A stretch of 64,000 nt of DNA, taken from Brachionus plicatilis. Taxonomy: Eukaryota > Rotifera > Eurotatoria > Ploima > Brachionidae. Location: assembly GCA_010279815.1 (NCBI GenBank), contig QEOQ01000207.1, forward strand, positions 1,208,078-1,272,077, in the 5' to 3' direction. The notes beneath the pieces were generated by a model that had not been told where the DNA came from, searched no databases, and saw only the letters and a list, made by a program, of their open reading frames with translations. The translations under genes were made by a program, and so were the position numbers. Positions 1-14,276 of the stretch are shown piece after piece (positions within the stretch are counted from its first letter, which is position 1; each line of letters begins with the position of its first letter).

Positions 1-771
1 TTTAAATCTAAATATTTTTGAGTCAATTCCTTAATAGATTATAAATAAATTCGTTCTCAAATCAAGATTAATTCTAATTACATAAATAACTTGATAAAAC
101 TCGGGGTTTCCGGTAAAGAATAAATGATGAATCGGGCGTCCATCTCTGCCAAAAGCAGCCACTAAATTATATTAGATTCAATAAAGCCTCTGTAAATAAA
201 GTTCAACATACTTTTTGACTTTGGATAATAATCTTCTGGGTTCTTTAAGAACGGTCTGGCTTTTTTCTCAAATAGACCTGATGGTAGTAAATATTCTATA
301 GCTCTCTAAATTAGGTAAATTAAAAATGAGGCTTTTTTTAATTTTAACATCTTACATTTATGTCATCTTGAGTAAAAGAATCCAAATTTTCGCCCATCAT
401 TTTAGCCAAGTGCCGCTTGCCTATTTCAAATTCTTCAGTTTTGAATTTAATTAGAGATTCTGTACTTTGGAAAGAAATTATTTTTGAAAATTTTCGAATT
501 TTTTTATTTAAAACGAACCTCTTTCGGCCAATTTTTCCAAATAATAGCTCATAGCCCGGCTAATATTTTCAGCTTTTGTATTTTGAACCGCTTCCTTGGA
601 CTCCGAAAATGGTAATTTTATCTCAGAACTATTTTGACGACTTTTTTCATTATAGTCAAGTTTCGTTTGATTAAGCATAAAATATAGCTGGCTACTGGTG
701 GACAATCTGCTTGCTGACACAGCGTTTAGTTTCAATGTGCTCAAAAATTTAGCTACTTTAAAGCAATTCAT
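1..771 (-). CDS. MRPS9: Mitochondrial ribosomal protein S9 (uS9m), 3' part outside window
   Basis: This encodes a component of the small subunit of the mitochondrial ribosome. Four exons join in phase: 771-519, 459-356, 305-212 and 161-82, giving 177 residues, with introns of about 50-60 bp. The N-terminus is basic and Ser-rich, as expected of a mitochondrial presequence. Exon 2 carries [13 protein letters not shown] followed by SFTQDDI, exon 3 carries [18 protein letters not shown], and exon 4 carries [14 protein letters not shown]. These are hallmark segments of metazoan MRPS9 upstream of the S9 fold. The conserved S9 domain itself lies beyond base 1. An acceptor-like site at 8-9 would give an immediate stop in phase 0, so the next exon is probably outside the window. 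The gene is head-to-head with CTP synthase. The family call is firm; exact donor positions are by eye. Confidence 0.88.
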
Positions 772-3042
<2,271 letters not shown>

Positions 3043-3207
3043 AATAATCTCATATTTTTGATTACGATTTTCATTTTAACCTTTAAAAAATAATTTTTAA
3101 TAAAAAAAATATTTTAGAAACTATGAATTTTATCATTTATTAGATTAGGCGTTATAACCTAAATGTATTTTCACTTTTTATAAATAAATAAATAATAAAT
3201 TAAAGGA

Positions 3208-3258
3208 ATGTCCGAGACAAATTTGGTAAGCCAGATGTCGGACTTGTCATTCGCAGCT
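3208..3258 (+). other. Candidate first coding exon of the NPEPL1-type aminopeptidase
   Basis: A 17-codon open stretch begins with ATG in a purine-rich context (aaaggaATG) and ends exactly at a strong donor, gctGTAAGTA, in phase 0. The next gene on this strand begins with a phase-0 acceptor at 5457 and has no usable ATG of its own. Splicing the two would supply a start after a 2.2-kb intron. It is conjectural: the family N-terminus is not conserved, and other short exons could serve. Confidence 0.3.
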
Positions 3259-5456
3259 GTAAGTACATATTACAATACTCGATTAAATATCCAAATTACT
3301 ACCTACTAAATTATAATTTATTTAAAGATTATAAACATGTGATATATTAAATTCTTTTAAGGAGATAAAATAAGAATTTAATGAATGTAAGTTTATTCCT
3401 TGAAAATTTACAAAATTGTAATACTTTTTTCCTAGAATTTTAGTAATTTTTAGAAAATTTTAGATTTTTATGACGCTGTGAATTTTAGAAAAAAAGTAAA
3501 TAAAAAGGCTTATTAAATTTTTTCTGGATATTATTAATTAACTGACTTTCTTTTTAAATTAACTCTTATACTCTGCAATTTATTTTATGCATTTTAAATT
3601 TTATTGAATTTTAATAATAAAATATAATATTAATAGGTACGACCGGTAAACCTGTAGAATAAATTCCTTACGGACTCACTGTTCATAATTTACTGATTAT
3701 ATCTGTCACTTTCAATTTGTAAAATTTTCCATTTTTTTTGACCAGGCATTTTAAAAAATCAAAAAAAATCAAAATAACTATTTTCAATGTTTTAACAAAA
3801 GTTAATATTAAAGTTTAAATTTTTTCTCCTCAAAAATTTATTTTCATTTATAAAAAAATTTGTTAAAATTTAAATTTTACAAAAATTGAACAAAACAAAT
3901 ACTTAAAAATTTAATTTATCGAATTTCTTTATTGAAAAATTTCCCCATTTCATTTCAAGCCAAACTTGAATTCAGCTTTTCGAAAAGAGCATCACATAGC
4001 AAAAGAGCACTTTATAAATCCTTTACTATATAATCGGGACTTGGACTTTGAAAAATAAAAAAAAAATTACTTAGACTTTTTTTTGGGACTTTCAAACAAC
4101 TCTGAATTTATTTTCTCTAAAATTTTATCATTTGCCAAGTCATTTTACCAAATGACAAATTTTATAAATTGACAGTGACATATCTGAAATACGGATTCGT
4201 ATGTACGGATTTGGGTACCTAAAAGACGGATTATTTTTAAATATTTTACTTAGTTCTAAAAGGCGGATCCGGATCGAATTTCTAAAATAATTTAATATTG
4301 AATTTTTAAAAAATTTAGTCCTTTGGTACAAGAAACCAAATTAAGATAATTAAACACTTTTTTTAGTCCTAGGAAAAGTTCTCTCTACTCTACTCCAAAA
4401 ATAGAATAGAGAAAAAAATAGACTTTAGTTTTCTTTACTCCAAAAATATCAAATGTCTGATACTTAATGAAATATTTTTTTTTATTGAAAATAAAAATCA
4501 AGAAAAAAACAAAAAAAAAATTTACTGATTTGAAAGGATTTTTCCAGGATCTAATTTTTTAAATGTTTATCTCATTTGGCAATGCATTAATCACTAGGTT
4601 CTTTAAGAATTGAATTTAGAACTAATATATATCATTTCTCTTTGAAACTTAGAGGCGTCATATTTTTTGAGCTAATTGTCATATAAATAAAATAATTGTA
4701 TATTCTGAATCACCTCATCAAGATCCACACACAACAAAAAATACCCAACGTTCAGGTAGGATTTTTATCCAAATTTTAATTACCGTTTTTATATAATTTA
4801 GTCAATTTCTTATTTACCAAAATTTGTATTAATAGATTTACTATAAGAAATTTTTTTTTAATCCAGATCCATCTTTAAGTAATGTAATTAGAGTAAAAAT
4901 AATCTGTCTTTTAGACATAACCTAATTTACGTTATATAGTAAATTTTAAAATTTAATGTTTTTTTACTTTAAAATCATAAAATATTTTTAATTTTTGGCA
5001 TTCAGAACATCAAGAGGAGCTGATTCCATCTATTTACAATTCTATTTATTAAAAAAATCTCGTGTGCATTGCTTCTTGTAAATTATTTTCTGGTCTCTAA
5101 GTAACAAATATGATCCATTTATCCCATTTTCTAGAAGTTTAATTTGGATAATGCATTGAATGACTCTTTAATAATTACCAAATATTTAGTGGTTTTAAGT
5201 ATTAGTTAAATAGAAAAACATTAAGTTTTTTATCGATTATTTTAAACTAAAACAATTTTATAACAAATTTAAATGAAAAAACAAATTTAATAGTAAGAAC
5301 TTTCTCGATAAATATTTAAATTGAATGAAATAATTTAATTTAAAGTGTCTTTTTAAAATTTATTTAAACCCAAAAAATTTATATTAATTGGATGTTTGAT
5401 TATTTTATATCAAATAAATTACTTCAAATTATAATTTAAACTTATTGTTCTAATAG
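3259..5456. other. Intergenic or first-intron DNA with an old CAGAG/AAGTC repeat end
   Basis: This is about 2.2 kb of AT-rich sequence without a convincing exon. Bases 4028-4105 carry GGGACTT near the left and GGGACTTTCAAACAACTCTG at the right. The right end matches the dispersed hAT-like MITE family described elsewhere in the window; the left end is decayed. A possible untranslated exon ending at a gtagg donor lies near 4757. The only ORF of note (4140-4331, -) is low complexity. Confidence 0.4.
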
Positions 5457-7422
5457 AAAGCTAGTATCTTAAATGTGAAAATCAATTTTGTGAAAAACTT
5501 AAACGAACTTCAGTTGACCAAAAACGATTCGTTGCTCCTAATTGGAAAATCAAAAGACTTGAAGCTTGTTCCACAAACTCATTTGAGTCCTCTTTTAACC
5601 AAATTACAGATACCTGACAATGTGAGCATCTTTGATCAGCAAAATTTATTTTTTTGTTGTATTTTAATAAATATTTTTAGTGGTACTCTGAATCAATTAA
5701 TTATTTATGTCCAGCGAAAAAATCAGATGAAGATGGTACTAAATTAGCCAATGGAACTAATATTTCTTGGTTGAATAGATTTAGTATTAATGTAATTTCG
5801 GCTAAATGTAGTCGATATAATGCACCATCAAGAGCTCATCTTATAACCAAAATTGTGAAGACAAATTGTTTTTCTGACAGTCAGACCATTTTAGTCGCTT
5901 GTGAACGTAAATATTCTGTTGGTTGTGCTGCAGCAGTAGCTCGAGCATTTCCATTATATTCCTCAAAAACTTCTAACAATGAGTCTAAAAATCAAAGAAA
6001 TGTCACAGTGTCTTTTATTTTTACTGACGACGGCTGTAAAAGTCCAAATCCTTCAGATGATGAGGCAAAATGTTTCAATGCCATAGGAGAATCTGTGAGA
6101 CTAACAGCCAAAATAGTTGACACTCCATGTGCTGAAATGACCACTGATCATTTTTTGCAAGTAAAAATTAGTTTAATATTTTTTTTTTTATTTTAATAAT
6201 TTAAAATATAAAGGAAATAAAAATAGTTGCTAAAGAGCTTGGTCTTGAGCCGATGGTTATTGAAGGCGAGGAGCTGAATAAACGAGGATTTGGAGGGCTT
6301 TACAATGTTGGAAAAGCTGCTATAAATCCACCAAAGCTAGTAGTCTTATCGAACTTAAAGTCTGGTTCCAAGCGTAATATTGCCTGGGTTGGCAAAGGTA
6401 TTGTGTACGACACTGGCGGTCTTTGCATTAAATCTCGATCTAACATGTGCGGAATGAAACAAGATTGCGGTGGCGCGGCTGGTGTTCTTGGTGCTTTTTA
6501 TGCTGCTGTCAAATTGGTAATTTGATTAACTAGTTTTATTTGGAGCTGTATTTTTATTCTATATCAGGGTTTTGAAGACAATTTGCATGCAGTTTTTTGT
6601 TTGGCTGAAAATGCAGTTGGTCCCAATGCATATAGGTACTTTTTAAGAATTTTTTTAAAATTTTTGATTTTTTTTTTTTTAAAGACCCGATGACATTATT
6701 AAACTTTATTCTGGAAAGTGAGTTTTAATTTTTTTTTATTAAGATTTTTTTATTTTAATAAAATTTTTAAGAACTGTTGAAATAACAAATACGGATGCAG
6801 AAGGAAGAGTTGTTTTGGGTGATGGTGTCGCTTATGCGAGAAAAGACTTAAATGCAGACATAATTTTAGATATGGCTACATTGACCGGTGCCCAAGGTAT
6901 TGCTACTGGAAAATACCATGCTGGTTTGTTGACCAATAGTGATAAATGGGAGAAAACTTTTGTAGAAAAAAGTAAAATATGCGCTGATCTTTGTTTTCCG
7001 ATGGTATTTTCTCCGGAACTACACTTCAGCGAGTTTAACAGTGAAGTAGCCGATATGAAGAACTCAGTTTCTGTAATATAAAAAAAAACATTATTTAAAA
7101 TATTTAAAACATTTTCTTAGAATCCGGCAAATGCAGCTTCAGCTTGTGCTGGTTTGTTTATTCATTCCCACATTGGTTCCAAATATGAGGGAATCTGGAT
7201 TCATTTGGATATTGCTTCACCAGTTTCAGATGTATTTTTAAAAATACTAAATGAAAAATAAATTTTTAATTTTTTTTTTAAAAGGGGGACCGTGCCACTG
7301 GCTATGGTGTTACTTTATTGAACTGTCTTTTTGGTGATTCAAGTTTAAATTCGGCATTAAAGCAAATAGGTCCAGAGAGTGCATTACCACTTAAAAATGA
7401 TGAACTAGATAGCGATGATTAA
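5457..7422 (+). CDS. NPEPL1: M17-family leucyl aminopeptidase-like protein (NPEPL1 type)
   Basis: This is a probable cytosolic metallo-aminopeptidase. Eight exons join in phase: 5457-5621, 5681-6160, 6214-6516, 6568-6635, 6685-6717, 6772-7072, 7121-7231 and 7285-7422. They give 532 residues before any upstream exon; human NPEPL1 is 523. The M17 signatures are present: GKGIVYDTGGLCIK with the metal-binding Asp, MKQDCGGAAGVLGAF, and NTDAEGR followed by DMATLTGAQGIATGKYHAGLLTNS. ELHFSEFNSEVADMKNS and GYGVTLLNCLFG match NPEPL1 rather than LAP3. Exon 6 is only 33 nt. The initiation codon is unresolved: the only ATG near the start of the first exon (5473) is followed directly by TGA, and the frame is open back to an acceptor at 5456. 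The start must therefore come from an upstream exon or a non-ATG codon. Confidence 0.93.
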
Positions 7423-7621
7423 AAAAAAACTTTTTAAAATTTAAAAATTATTAAACTATTTAATCAAATCTCTTTAAAATAAAATTCTAAATTAAGTTTG
7501 ATTTTGTTTAATTTTAAGCAGATGCAAATAAACCTGTAGTTTTGCACTTACATTTCTTTAAAATTTGTTTCAAATTAATTTAACAACAATTGAAATTTAA
7601 ATTTAAAAAAAAAAAGCAAGA

Positions 7622-8047
7622 ATGAAATTGGTTAGATTTTTGATGAAATTGTCACATGAAACAGTGACTATTGAACTAAAAAATGGGATCCAAGTGAACG
7701 GCACTATATCTGGTGTTGATATGAGCATGAATACTCACTTAAAAGCTGTTAAATTAACTGTAAAAAACAAGGAACCTATTAGTGTGGACACGATTACTAT
7801 TAGAGGAAACAATATTAGATATGTGATTCTTCCAGATAGTTTGCCACTTGACACCCTGCTGATTGATGATACTCCCAAAGCTAAAGCTAAGAAGAGAGAA
7901 GGTTTGCTTTTTATATTTTTTTATTTGATAATGGTTATATTAATTTTTAAAGGAGTTACAAAAATTAGCGGACGAGGAAGAGGTAGAGGCAGAGGACGAG
8001 GTGGTCCAAGAGGTGGACGTGGTCCAAGACCAGGTGGAAGAAAATAA
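7622..8047 (+). CDS. SNRPD1: Spliceosomal core protein Sm D1
   Basis: This is a subunit of the heptameric Sm ring of U1, U2, U4 and U5 snRNPs. The Sm1 motif ([22 protein letters not shown]) and Sm2 motif ([24 protein letters not shown]) are nearly identical to human SmD1. The tail is an RG repeat ([12 protein letters not shown]), the usual site of symmetric arginine dimethylation. The frame is open from 7622 to 8047, but an internal 51-bp segment (7902-7952) has GT...AG ends, is T-rich and encodes a hydrophobic stretch absent from the family, so it is almost certainly an intron. The spliced protein is 124 residues and joins KKREG to VTKISGRG. An AATAAA lies just downstream at about 8155. Confidence 0.96.
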   Translation: MKLVRFLMKLSHETVTIELKNGIQVNGTISGVDMSMNTHLKAVKLTVKNKEPISVDTITIRGNNIRYVILPDSLPLDTLLIDDTPKAKAKKREGLLFIFFYLIMVILIFKGVTKISGRGRGRGRGRGGPRGGRGPRPGGRK

Positions 8048-11000
8048 AATATCCATTTTTTTATGTTCAATGTATTGTTGTTATCTTTTCCACTGTTGTT
8101 AAAAGATTTATTAAACGCTTTTATTGTTTACCTTATGCACGTAATTCATGGTCAAATAAAAGATTTTTAAAATATTTAATTTTTATACTAAAAATCTATA
8201 TAAATTCAAAATAGAAGTTTAAAATTTTTTTATTAATCTTAAACAAGAATCTAGGTAATCTTTTTGAATTTACCACAAAAATTTCTTTGGTTTTAAATCA
8301 AATTTTCATTTAAAGAAAAATAGGCTATACCTAAAAATGGATACGGATTGGCGGATCTGGAATTAAGTAAAATACCTTTTTTAGTAAAAAGAGAAATTTC
8401 GTCATCGACTAAGGAAAAAAAAGTGTAGAAATATTTTAACGTGGTTTCTCAAATCCTAGAACTAAATTTTTTTTAAATAATTATAGTTAATTTAAATATT
8501 TTTTATTATTTGGATTTCTATACATATAGACCTATATCCTTTTAAAAAAACAGAAAAATTTTTTAAAAAATAAATAATCAGTCTTTTAGTTATAACGGGT
8601 AAAATAATACAATTATAGCCATAGAGTCAAGAAACTAAAACAAGAAGACTAAGATATAAATTAATAAAGATGCAGGACGCAGAGCTTTATATGCGAGTAC
8701 CGGGACGTTAACTTTATTTTTTAAAACTAAAAATTTTCAATTTACTTTTGCTGTCAAATGATATCTCTTAAAATTTTTTTTTATTTACAATAAAATTATG
8801 AGTGTGATTTTTTTTCGCAAAAGAAAATAAAAATAAAAATAAAAATAAAAAAGTATAATTTTATATAATTTTAATAGTATATTCTAATTCTAAAACAAAA
8901 ATTTTATTTTTTGAGTTTTATAAAAAAAATAAGGAATTAACAAATAAAAAATTATTTAAAAATTGAGTAATTCTAGAGCATTTTCTTCGTTTTTTATCCT
9001 CTAATCTCGGCTTTAAAATTCTAGAATGAAACAGTTTTTGGATTCGTTCTTAAGCAGAGTTGTTTAAAAATCCCAAATTAATGTTAAATTTAAAAAAATT
9101 AAAGCCCAATTCCGGACTTAAATATTTTTTAGATATGTCAAAATAGCAGACTCCATTATGTAATTGCTATCTTACAATTTCTTCTTTCTTTCCTGAACTG
9201 TTCAATAATTAAACATTTTGCAACTGTCATTTCTTTTAAAATTTGTCTGATTTAATTGTATTTTATATTAAATTTTAACTTATTTTACTTTTATCTTATT
9301 TCAAATAAAAAATTACTTTACATTTTTATTGTATTTTTTCTTGATTTTTTATTATTTTTAATTTGAAGGAGCTTCAGCTCTGTGCAGATAAAATAAATAA
9401 ACAAAAAATAAATTATTTTTACTTTTATTAAATTTTTCAAATATTATTAAATTATTTTTACATGTGGAGGTGCTTAAGTGCCATTTAGCTAAGTTTAACT
9501 TTACCTTCTTAATGCACCTATTTAGTGCACAAAATTAATCAAAATTAAATTTAAAATTCTTAATCACTCTAGAATTCAATCATTTTATAAATATATATTA
9601 TAGCATAAGTGACTTTTGATATATAAGAATATTTTTAAATATATTGAATTTTTTTCCCTAATGCTAGACAATTTTTTCTTTGAATGTAAACTAAATTTAG
9701 AAACACAAGTTCTCTTAAGTGAAACAAATAATGCAATAGTAAGAAAAAAAATTATACAAAAAAAATATGGGATACAGAAATGGCAATATGCCTATTATAT
9801 CTTAAGTATGATGAGTCATTCTTTTAATCAAGATTTATAATTGATGTGTTTATTTGTGATCTCAAAATAGAGATTTGATTTGATAAAATTTTTAGCTAAT
9901 CTATATATTTATTTATGAAATATATTTTCTATTTACCTTTTTATATTAATAATTTTATGAAAAAAAAAATTTTATATGACATCAGATCGAATTTTAAATT
10001 TACCACAAAAAATACAATATTTAATGAAATAATACAAAATAACTGAATAAAATAATCGGATCAAATTATCATTTTGTACAATATTTCTTATGTTCATTTT
10101 TTAAAATTTAGTTATCTTTATCCTGATAAAGCAAATAAAAAAACATTTTAAAATTCAAGAAAATTAACCTAAATTTCTTAATTTGAAATATAATTAGTTG
10201 ATTAAAATTTTTTGTATTAAAGTCAATTGACTAATTGAAAAAAATTTTTGTCGACAATTAATATGATTGGAGCTCTTGAAAATAATTCGAAAATTTACAT
10301 TAAATATTTAAAATTTAACAATAAATTATATTATTTATAAAATTTAATTGAAAAAAAAATTATTTTGATATAATTTGATTTAAATAAACACCAACAATGA
10401 CTAATTTTTTTTTTTGCAATTTTTTTTTATCTAATGAGATTTAGAAGGGAAACTTTTAAATCCAAATGGATAAGGTATGTTATTAATGGTTAGTTTAATG
10501 AATTCGTTTATTGTTAAAGGTTTAATCGGAGAAAAATTTTTTAAATATTTAAATTTATTTTAAAAAAAAAAATTATTTTATATTAAATAACACATTAAAT
10601 AAAAACAGGTGAAAATAAAATATATTAATAAGAAAATTTTTATTTTTATTGGTCATTTTATGATTTTTTAATTAGATATTTTTTTTCTATCTCTATCGAT
10701 ATGATGTAATAATTGGATTAAAATGAAAATCAGCAATTAGGACACAATCTTCAAATTTTGTATTATGACCTTTGAATCACAATTTTTGAACGGATAAAAA
10801 AAAGTTGTAATTTAAAATTGCAAATATTTCCCAACTTTTTTTAATACAAAATAAAATATAATTTTATTAATTAAATAAATTTTTATTTTAAAAAATATAG
10901 ATAATTTTCTTTATGTTTAATTTTAAATAATTGAAAGAATTTATTTTTTTAGCTGCAAAATCACTTTAAATTCTTAAATAAATTTAACTGTTTTGTTTAA

Positions 11001-11340
11001 AGAGGCATGTTTAATTTTATCATTTATTTTGATTTTCTGTATTTTCATTTATTTTGAGATATGTAACGATTTTTTTTCTTCAATAAATATAGAAAAAAAT
11101 TAATAAAAATAAAGATTAAGAAAATTTTGAGAACAAAAAATTTGGAATGAATTAATTACTAAATTAATTTCCAAGGCCAAATTGAAGTTGTACAACTGAA
11201 ACGAAAACCAGTGAATAGGTTGCATCAAAATTTATTTAAATTGACATTACAAACTCATTAGAAATCGAAAAAAGAACATAATATACCGAACATTATTTGA
11301 TTGATTTAATTGTCAACTAATTAATTAACTCAAAATGTCA
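8048..11340. other. Gene-poor AT-rich intergenic region
   Basis: No convincing coding sequence was found in 3.3 kb. Contents: a half copy of the CAGAGTTGTTTAAAA element end near 9056-9115, and a copy of the hairpin-plus-GATAAA tail repeat at 9365-9410. A short open frame at 9616-9840 is Lys/Asn/Ile-rich with no recognisable motif and is not called as a gene. Confidence 0.5.
9365..9410 (+). repeat. Dispersed 3'-tail repeat: small hairpin then AGATAAAATAAATAAACA
   Basis: GAAGGAGCTTCAGCTC forms a short hairpin (GAGCT / AGCTC). It is followed by TGTGCAGATAAAATAAATAAACA and preceded by a T-rich run. The same module recurs near 26342, 31210, 35990, 38062 and 38802. It looks like the conserved 3' end of a SINE or short LINE family. 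Confidence 0.55.
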
Positions 11341-11355
11341 TTAAAATTCAAAATT

Positions 11356-11386
11356 TATATAAATAGCCGTTCTATTTTGAATCCGT
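11356..11386 (+). promoter_or_regulatory. TATA box and possible initiator of the T-box gene
   Basis: TTATATAAATAG at about 11355-11366 is a good TATA element. About 25-30 bp downstream lies an initiator-like TTCACAAC, and 360 bp of C/A-rich leader-like sequence lead to the T-box ATG at 11747. No other gene in the window has such a clear TATA box. This is motif and position evidence only. Confidence 0.45.
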
Positions 11387-11746
11387 TCACAACTTTAACA
11401 ATTAAAAATTCAAATTTATTTTAAATATCGCTTTCCAAAGCACCGACAAAACATCGATTACTAAAAATACATTAGTCAAATATTCTATATTCAAAATCGA
11501 ATGATTCAATAGCACAAATCCATAATCCACAATTTTTTTATCACACTCATTCTCCAATTGATAACAACAAAAACCTGAAGATAATAAATTATATTAAGCC
11601 TCTAATAAAACTGCTCCTTTCCAATAATAAACAAATTATTTCCTTTAAACTCTTAATTAATATCTTACAACTTTCGATTTTAGATTTTATTAGAAGCAAT
11701 TAGAGCCTAGCTGAAAATCTTCGAAAAACCAAATTAGTTTACAGCA

Positions 11747-13159
11747 ATGTTATCCAATTCAAACTATTCTATAAATACTCTAACCAGTACCAACACACAA
11801 CCAAACACTGACACAAACATTCAACCCGAAAACATGAAATACCAAAACTACCCAGTTTGCTACACTGTCCAGAACATGGTTCCTCAAAACATTTATGGAC
11901 AATCAAATATTAGCATTGATTTGGAAGAAAAGGAATTATGGACCAGATTTTACCATCTCACCAATGAAATGATTCTTACCAAAGCTGGTAGAAGAACTTT
12001 TCCATTGATCAGAATCAAAATGTCTGGCCTCGATGAGTCCTCACTTTACACTGTGCAGATAGAGTTCCGTCTCTCGGACAATTTAAAATACAGATTTGTA
12101 AATGGAGAATGGAAAACAAGTCCAAGAAATGACAACTTTAAAACAGCACAACCTGCTATTGTTTATGAACATTGTGACTCGCCCAATTTCGGTCATCATT
12201 GGTCCAAAGACTCTGTCGCATTTGCCAAACTTAAGTTGACTAACAATGAGAATACCAAAAATTTAGATGCTGTCTTCCTCAAATCCTTGCACAAATATGA
12301 TCCAATAATTCATGTGTATAGACATGACAAAAAGAATGTTGATGACAAAGTTTTGGTTTTTTCAAAATTTTTTAAAGAAACTCAATTTATTGCAGTCACT
12401 GCCTACCAAAACGAACAAATTACCAATCTAAAGATAAAGCATAATCCTTTTGCCAAAGCTTTTCTGAATAACAAACCAATGATTACAATCGAGAATGATA
12501 AAGTGGTAACATGTGAGGCGATCAAAAAAGAACAACCATCAGTAAATTCCGCAAATAATGGAAGTGTATCAAAACTAAATAATTTTTCGGTACAAAATGC
12601 CATCTTGACACCAAAGAATAATCAGCCGAAAACTTCAACAATTCAAAATCCTTATTATAATGCAAACAGCTTCAACTATCAATATCCAACACAGCCATTG
12701 TACCAGTCATTTTATGAAACCTATTACAATCCTGCCATTTACCAAAACTACAATTATGCCCAGTACAGTCATTTCAACACTGCTTATCAAAATCAATATT
12801 ATAATGCTGAAAATTCTACTCAAAGTTATTATCCTTTCAGTAACGATTTTAATCATTTGTTGGAACAAAACGTTGTTTATCCAAACGAAAGAGCAAAGCA
12901 ATCTTCGCCAATTTACGAATCTGAATACCAAGGTGATGCTGGTAAAAGAAAAAGTGCCGAATATGAATCTCGACCAGCTAAGCGACAAGCTTGTGCAAAC
13001 GATTTGACTCAATCACCTGTCTATAAGGTAACCAAAAGTGAGTTTGAGCAGTCAGATGATTCTCTCAATTCAACTGAAAATTTTTTTGCTCATATTAGCA
13101 ATCAAACTAATCATTCTTCAACATCTTTTACTTTGTCTTCATCTAATGGTTCTTTCTAA
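11747..13159 (+). CDS. T-box transcription factor, Brachyury-like, intronless
   Basis: This is a sequence-specific nuclear regulator of development. It is a single exon of 470 residues. The T-box DNA-binding domain spans about residues 60-242. It begins ELWTRFYHLTNEMILTKAGRR, contains YRFVNGEW, SPNFGHHW and SLHKYDPIIHVY, and ends ETQFIAVTAYQNEQIT followed by NPFAKAF. LTNEMI.TK.GRR, the FGHHW segment and the ITNLKIKHNPFAKAFL end resemble Brachyury more than Tbx2/3/4/5 types, but subfamily assignment by eye is unsafe. The C-terminal half is Asn/Tyr/Gln/Ser-rich, with a basic patch KRKSAEY...PAKRQ near 405-420 that could be an NLS. Most animal T-box genes are interrupted by introns in the T-box; this one is not. 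Overlapping ORFs on both strands are shadows. Confidence 0.92.
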   Translation: MLSNSNYSINTLTSTNTQPNTDTNIQPENMKYQNYPVCYTVQNMVPQNIYGQSNISIDLEEKELWTRFYHLTNEMILTKAGRRTFPLIRIKMSGLDESSLYTVQIEFRLSDNLKYRFVNGEWKTSPRNDNFKTAQPAIVYEHCDSPNFGHHWSKDSVAFAKLKLTNNENTKNLDAVFLKSLHKYDPIIHVYRHDKKNVDDKVLVFSKFFKETQFIAVTAYQNEQITNLKIKHNPFAKAFLNNKPMITIENDKVVTCEAIKKEQPSVNSANNGSVSKLNNFSVQNAILTPKNNQPKTSTIQNPYYNANSFNYQYPTQPLYQSFYETYYNPAIYQNYNYAQYSHFNTAYQNQYYNAENSTQSYYPFSNDFNHLLEQNVVYPNERAKQSSPIYESEYQGDAGKRKSAEYESRPAKRQACANDLTQSPVYKVTKSEFEQSDDSLNSTENFFAHISNQTNHSSTSFTLSSSNGSF

Positions 13160-14276
13160 TTTCGAACGTTTTTTAACCAAATTTTTTATTTTGTTTTATA
13201 TTGTAAAATTTTAAAATATTTAATAATTAAAAAATAAAAAAAATAAAAAAAAAATTTCTTGTTTTATTTATAAAAAAAAATTTAGTAACTATTTTTAAAA
13301 CATTAATTCTTTATATCCTGTTACAATGAAATTATTCTTTCAAATTATCTAAATTAGGTAAGCTATTAGAAATAATTTTAATTTTTTTTAATAGATACTT
13401 TTATTTAAAAATTGATTTAAATAGGCTTCGAGTTAACATTCGAAAAGAGTGCATTTAATATTAAATTAATTTAATATTAAATTAATGTTTGTCACTATGT
13501 TCATCAGACCATTTTAATCTTTATTGCAATTTTTAGATGAATTTAAATGTTCAATATAATAAAATTAATTAAACTATTTTTTAAATTTTTAATATTTTTT
13601 GACTTTGAAAAATAAACAGCTATTGATTGATTAAAAAAATATACCATTTTAAATTTAACGCAATATTATATTAAATTTCAAATACATATCATTATTTAAA
13701 ATTTATTTAACAACTATTATATAAAATTTGAAAATTTAATTTTATATTATATTAAATTCAAAAATATCTTTGAAAATCAAACCTCATTGAAATTTTAATA
13801 AAAAAAGAAAAAATTTAAATATCTTATGGACGAGGTAGAAAAAATATAAAGAATTTATTAAAACATAAAAAAAGAGAAGGTCACATGAAACAAAAACTTT
13901 TTTTAGAGATAAATTAACATAAGTAAAAATGAGAAAAAAACATTTATCTTTTTTTTTTTAAAATAAATCCTACATTGATCAAAAAAGAGAAAAACATAAT
14001 TTGCACAAGGTGAGCTCATATTTTTTTTTCTCTCAAAAATTTTATCTTTTTATTATCTTTTTCAAAAATTATTTTTTCAAATTTATCTTTATGTTTTTTT
14101 TTTGGCTTTATATTTTTATATATTTTTTTCTACCTAGTCCATATTTTAGCAGCATAAATAAGATGTATTTAGTTCAATTGCTTATAAGTAATTTAACAAA
14201 ATATATCTAAATTTCTAAACCTTAAACACTTATTTACTTATCATATTTATTTTCTGACAGTTTTTGTATAAAAACT
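13160..14276. other. Intergenic, 3' flank of the T-box gene
   Basis: AT-rich sequence with A-tract polyadenylation-like runs at 13220-13260 and a small perfect palindrome of TTTAATATTAAA type at 13455-13487. The open frame at 14001-14210 is Phe-rich translation of T-tracts and is not a gene. Confidence 0.5.

Noticed and set aside
7902..7952. SmD1 read as a single intronless ORF with a hydrophobic insert
   Set aside because: The insert has GT...AG ends and T-rich content, and is absent from a very conserved family; an in-frame intron is the better reading.
9616..9840. 74-codon open frame
   Set aside because: Lys/Ile/Asn-rich, no family motif, no supporting splice sites; expected by chance in such AT-rich DNA.
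12403..13012. Open frames antisense and out of frame within the T-box gene
   Set aside because: They lie in the Asn/Tyr-rich half of a strongly conserved gene and have no motif or splice context; they are reading-frame shadows.
14001..14210. Phe/Tyr-rich 'membrane protein' frame
   Set aside because: It is translation of T-tracts (mostly F, I, Y), not a real hydrophobic protein.
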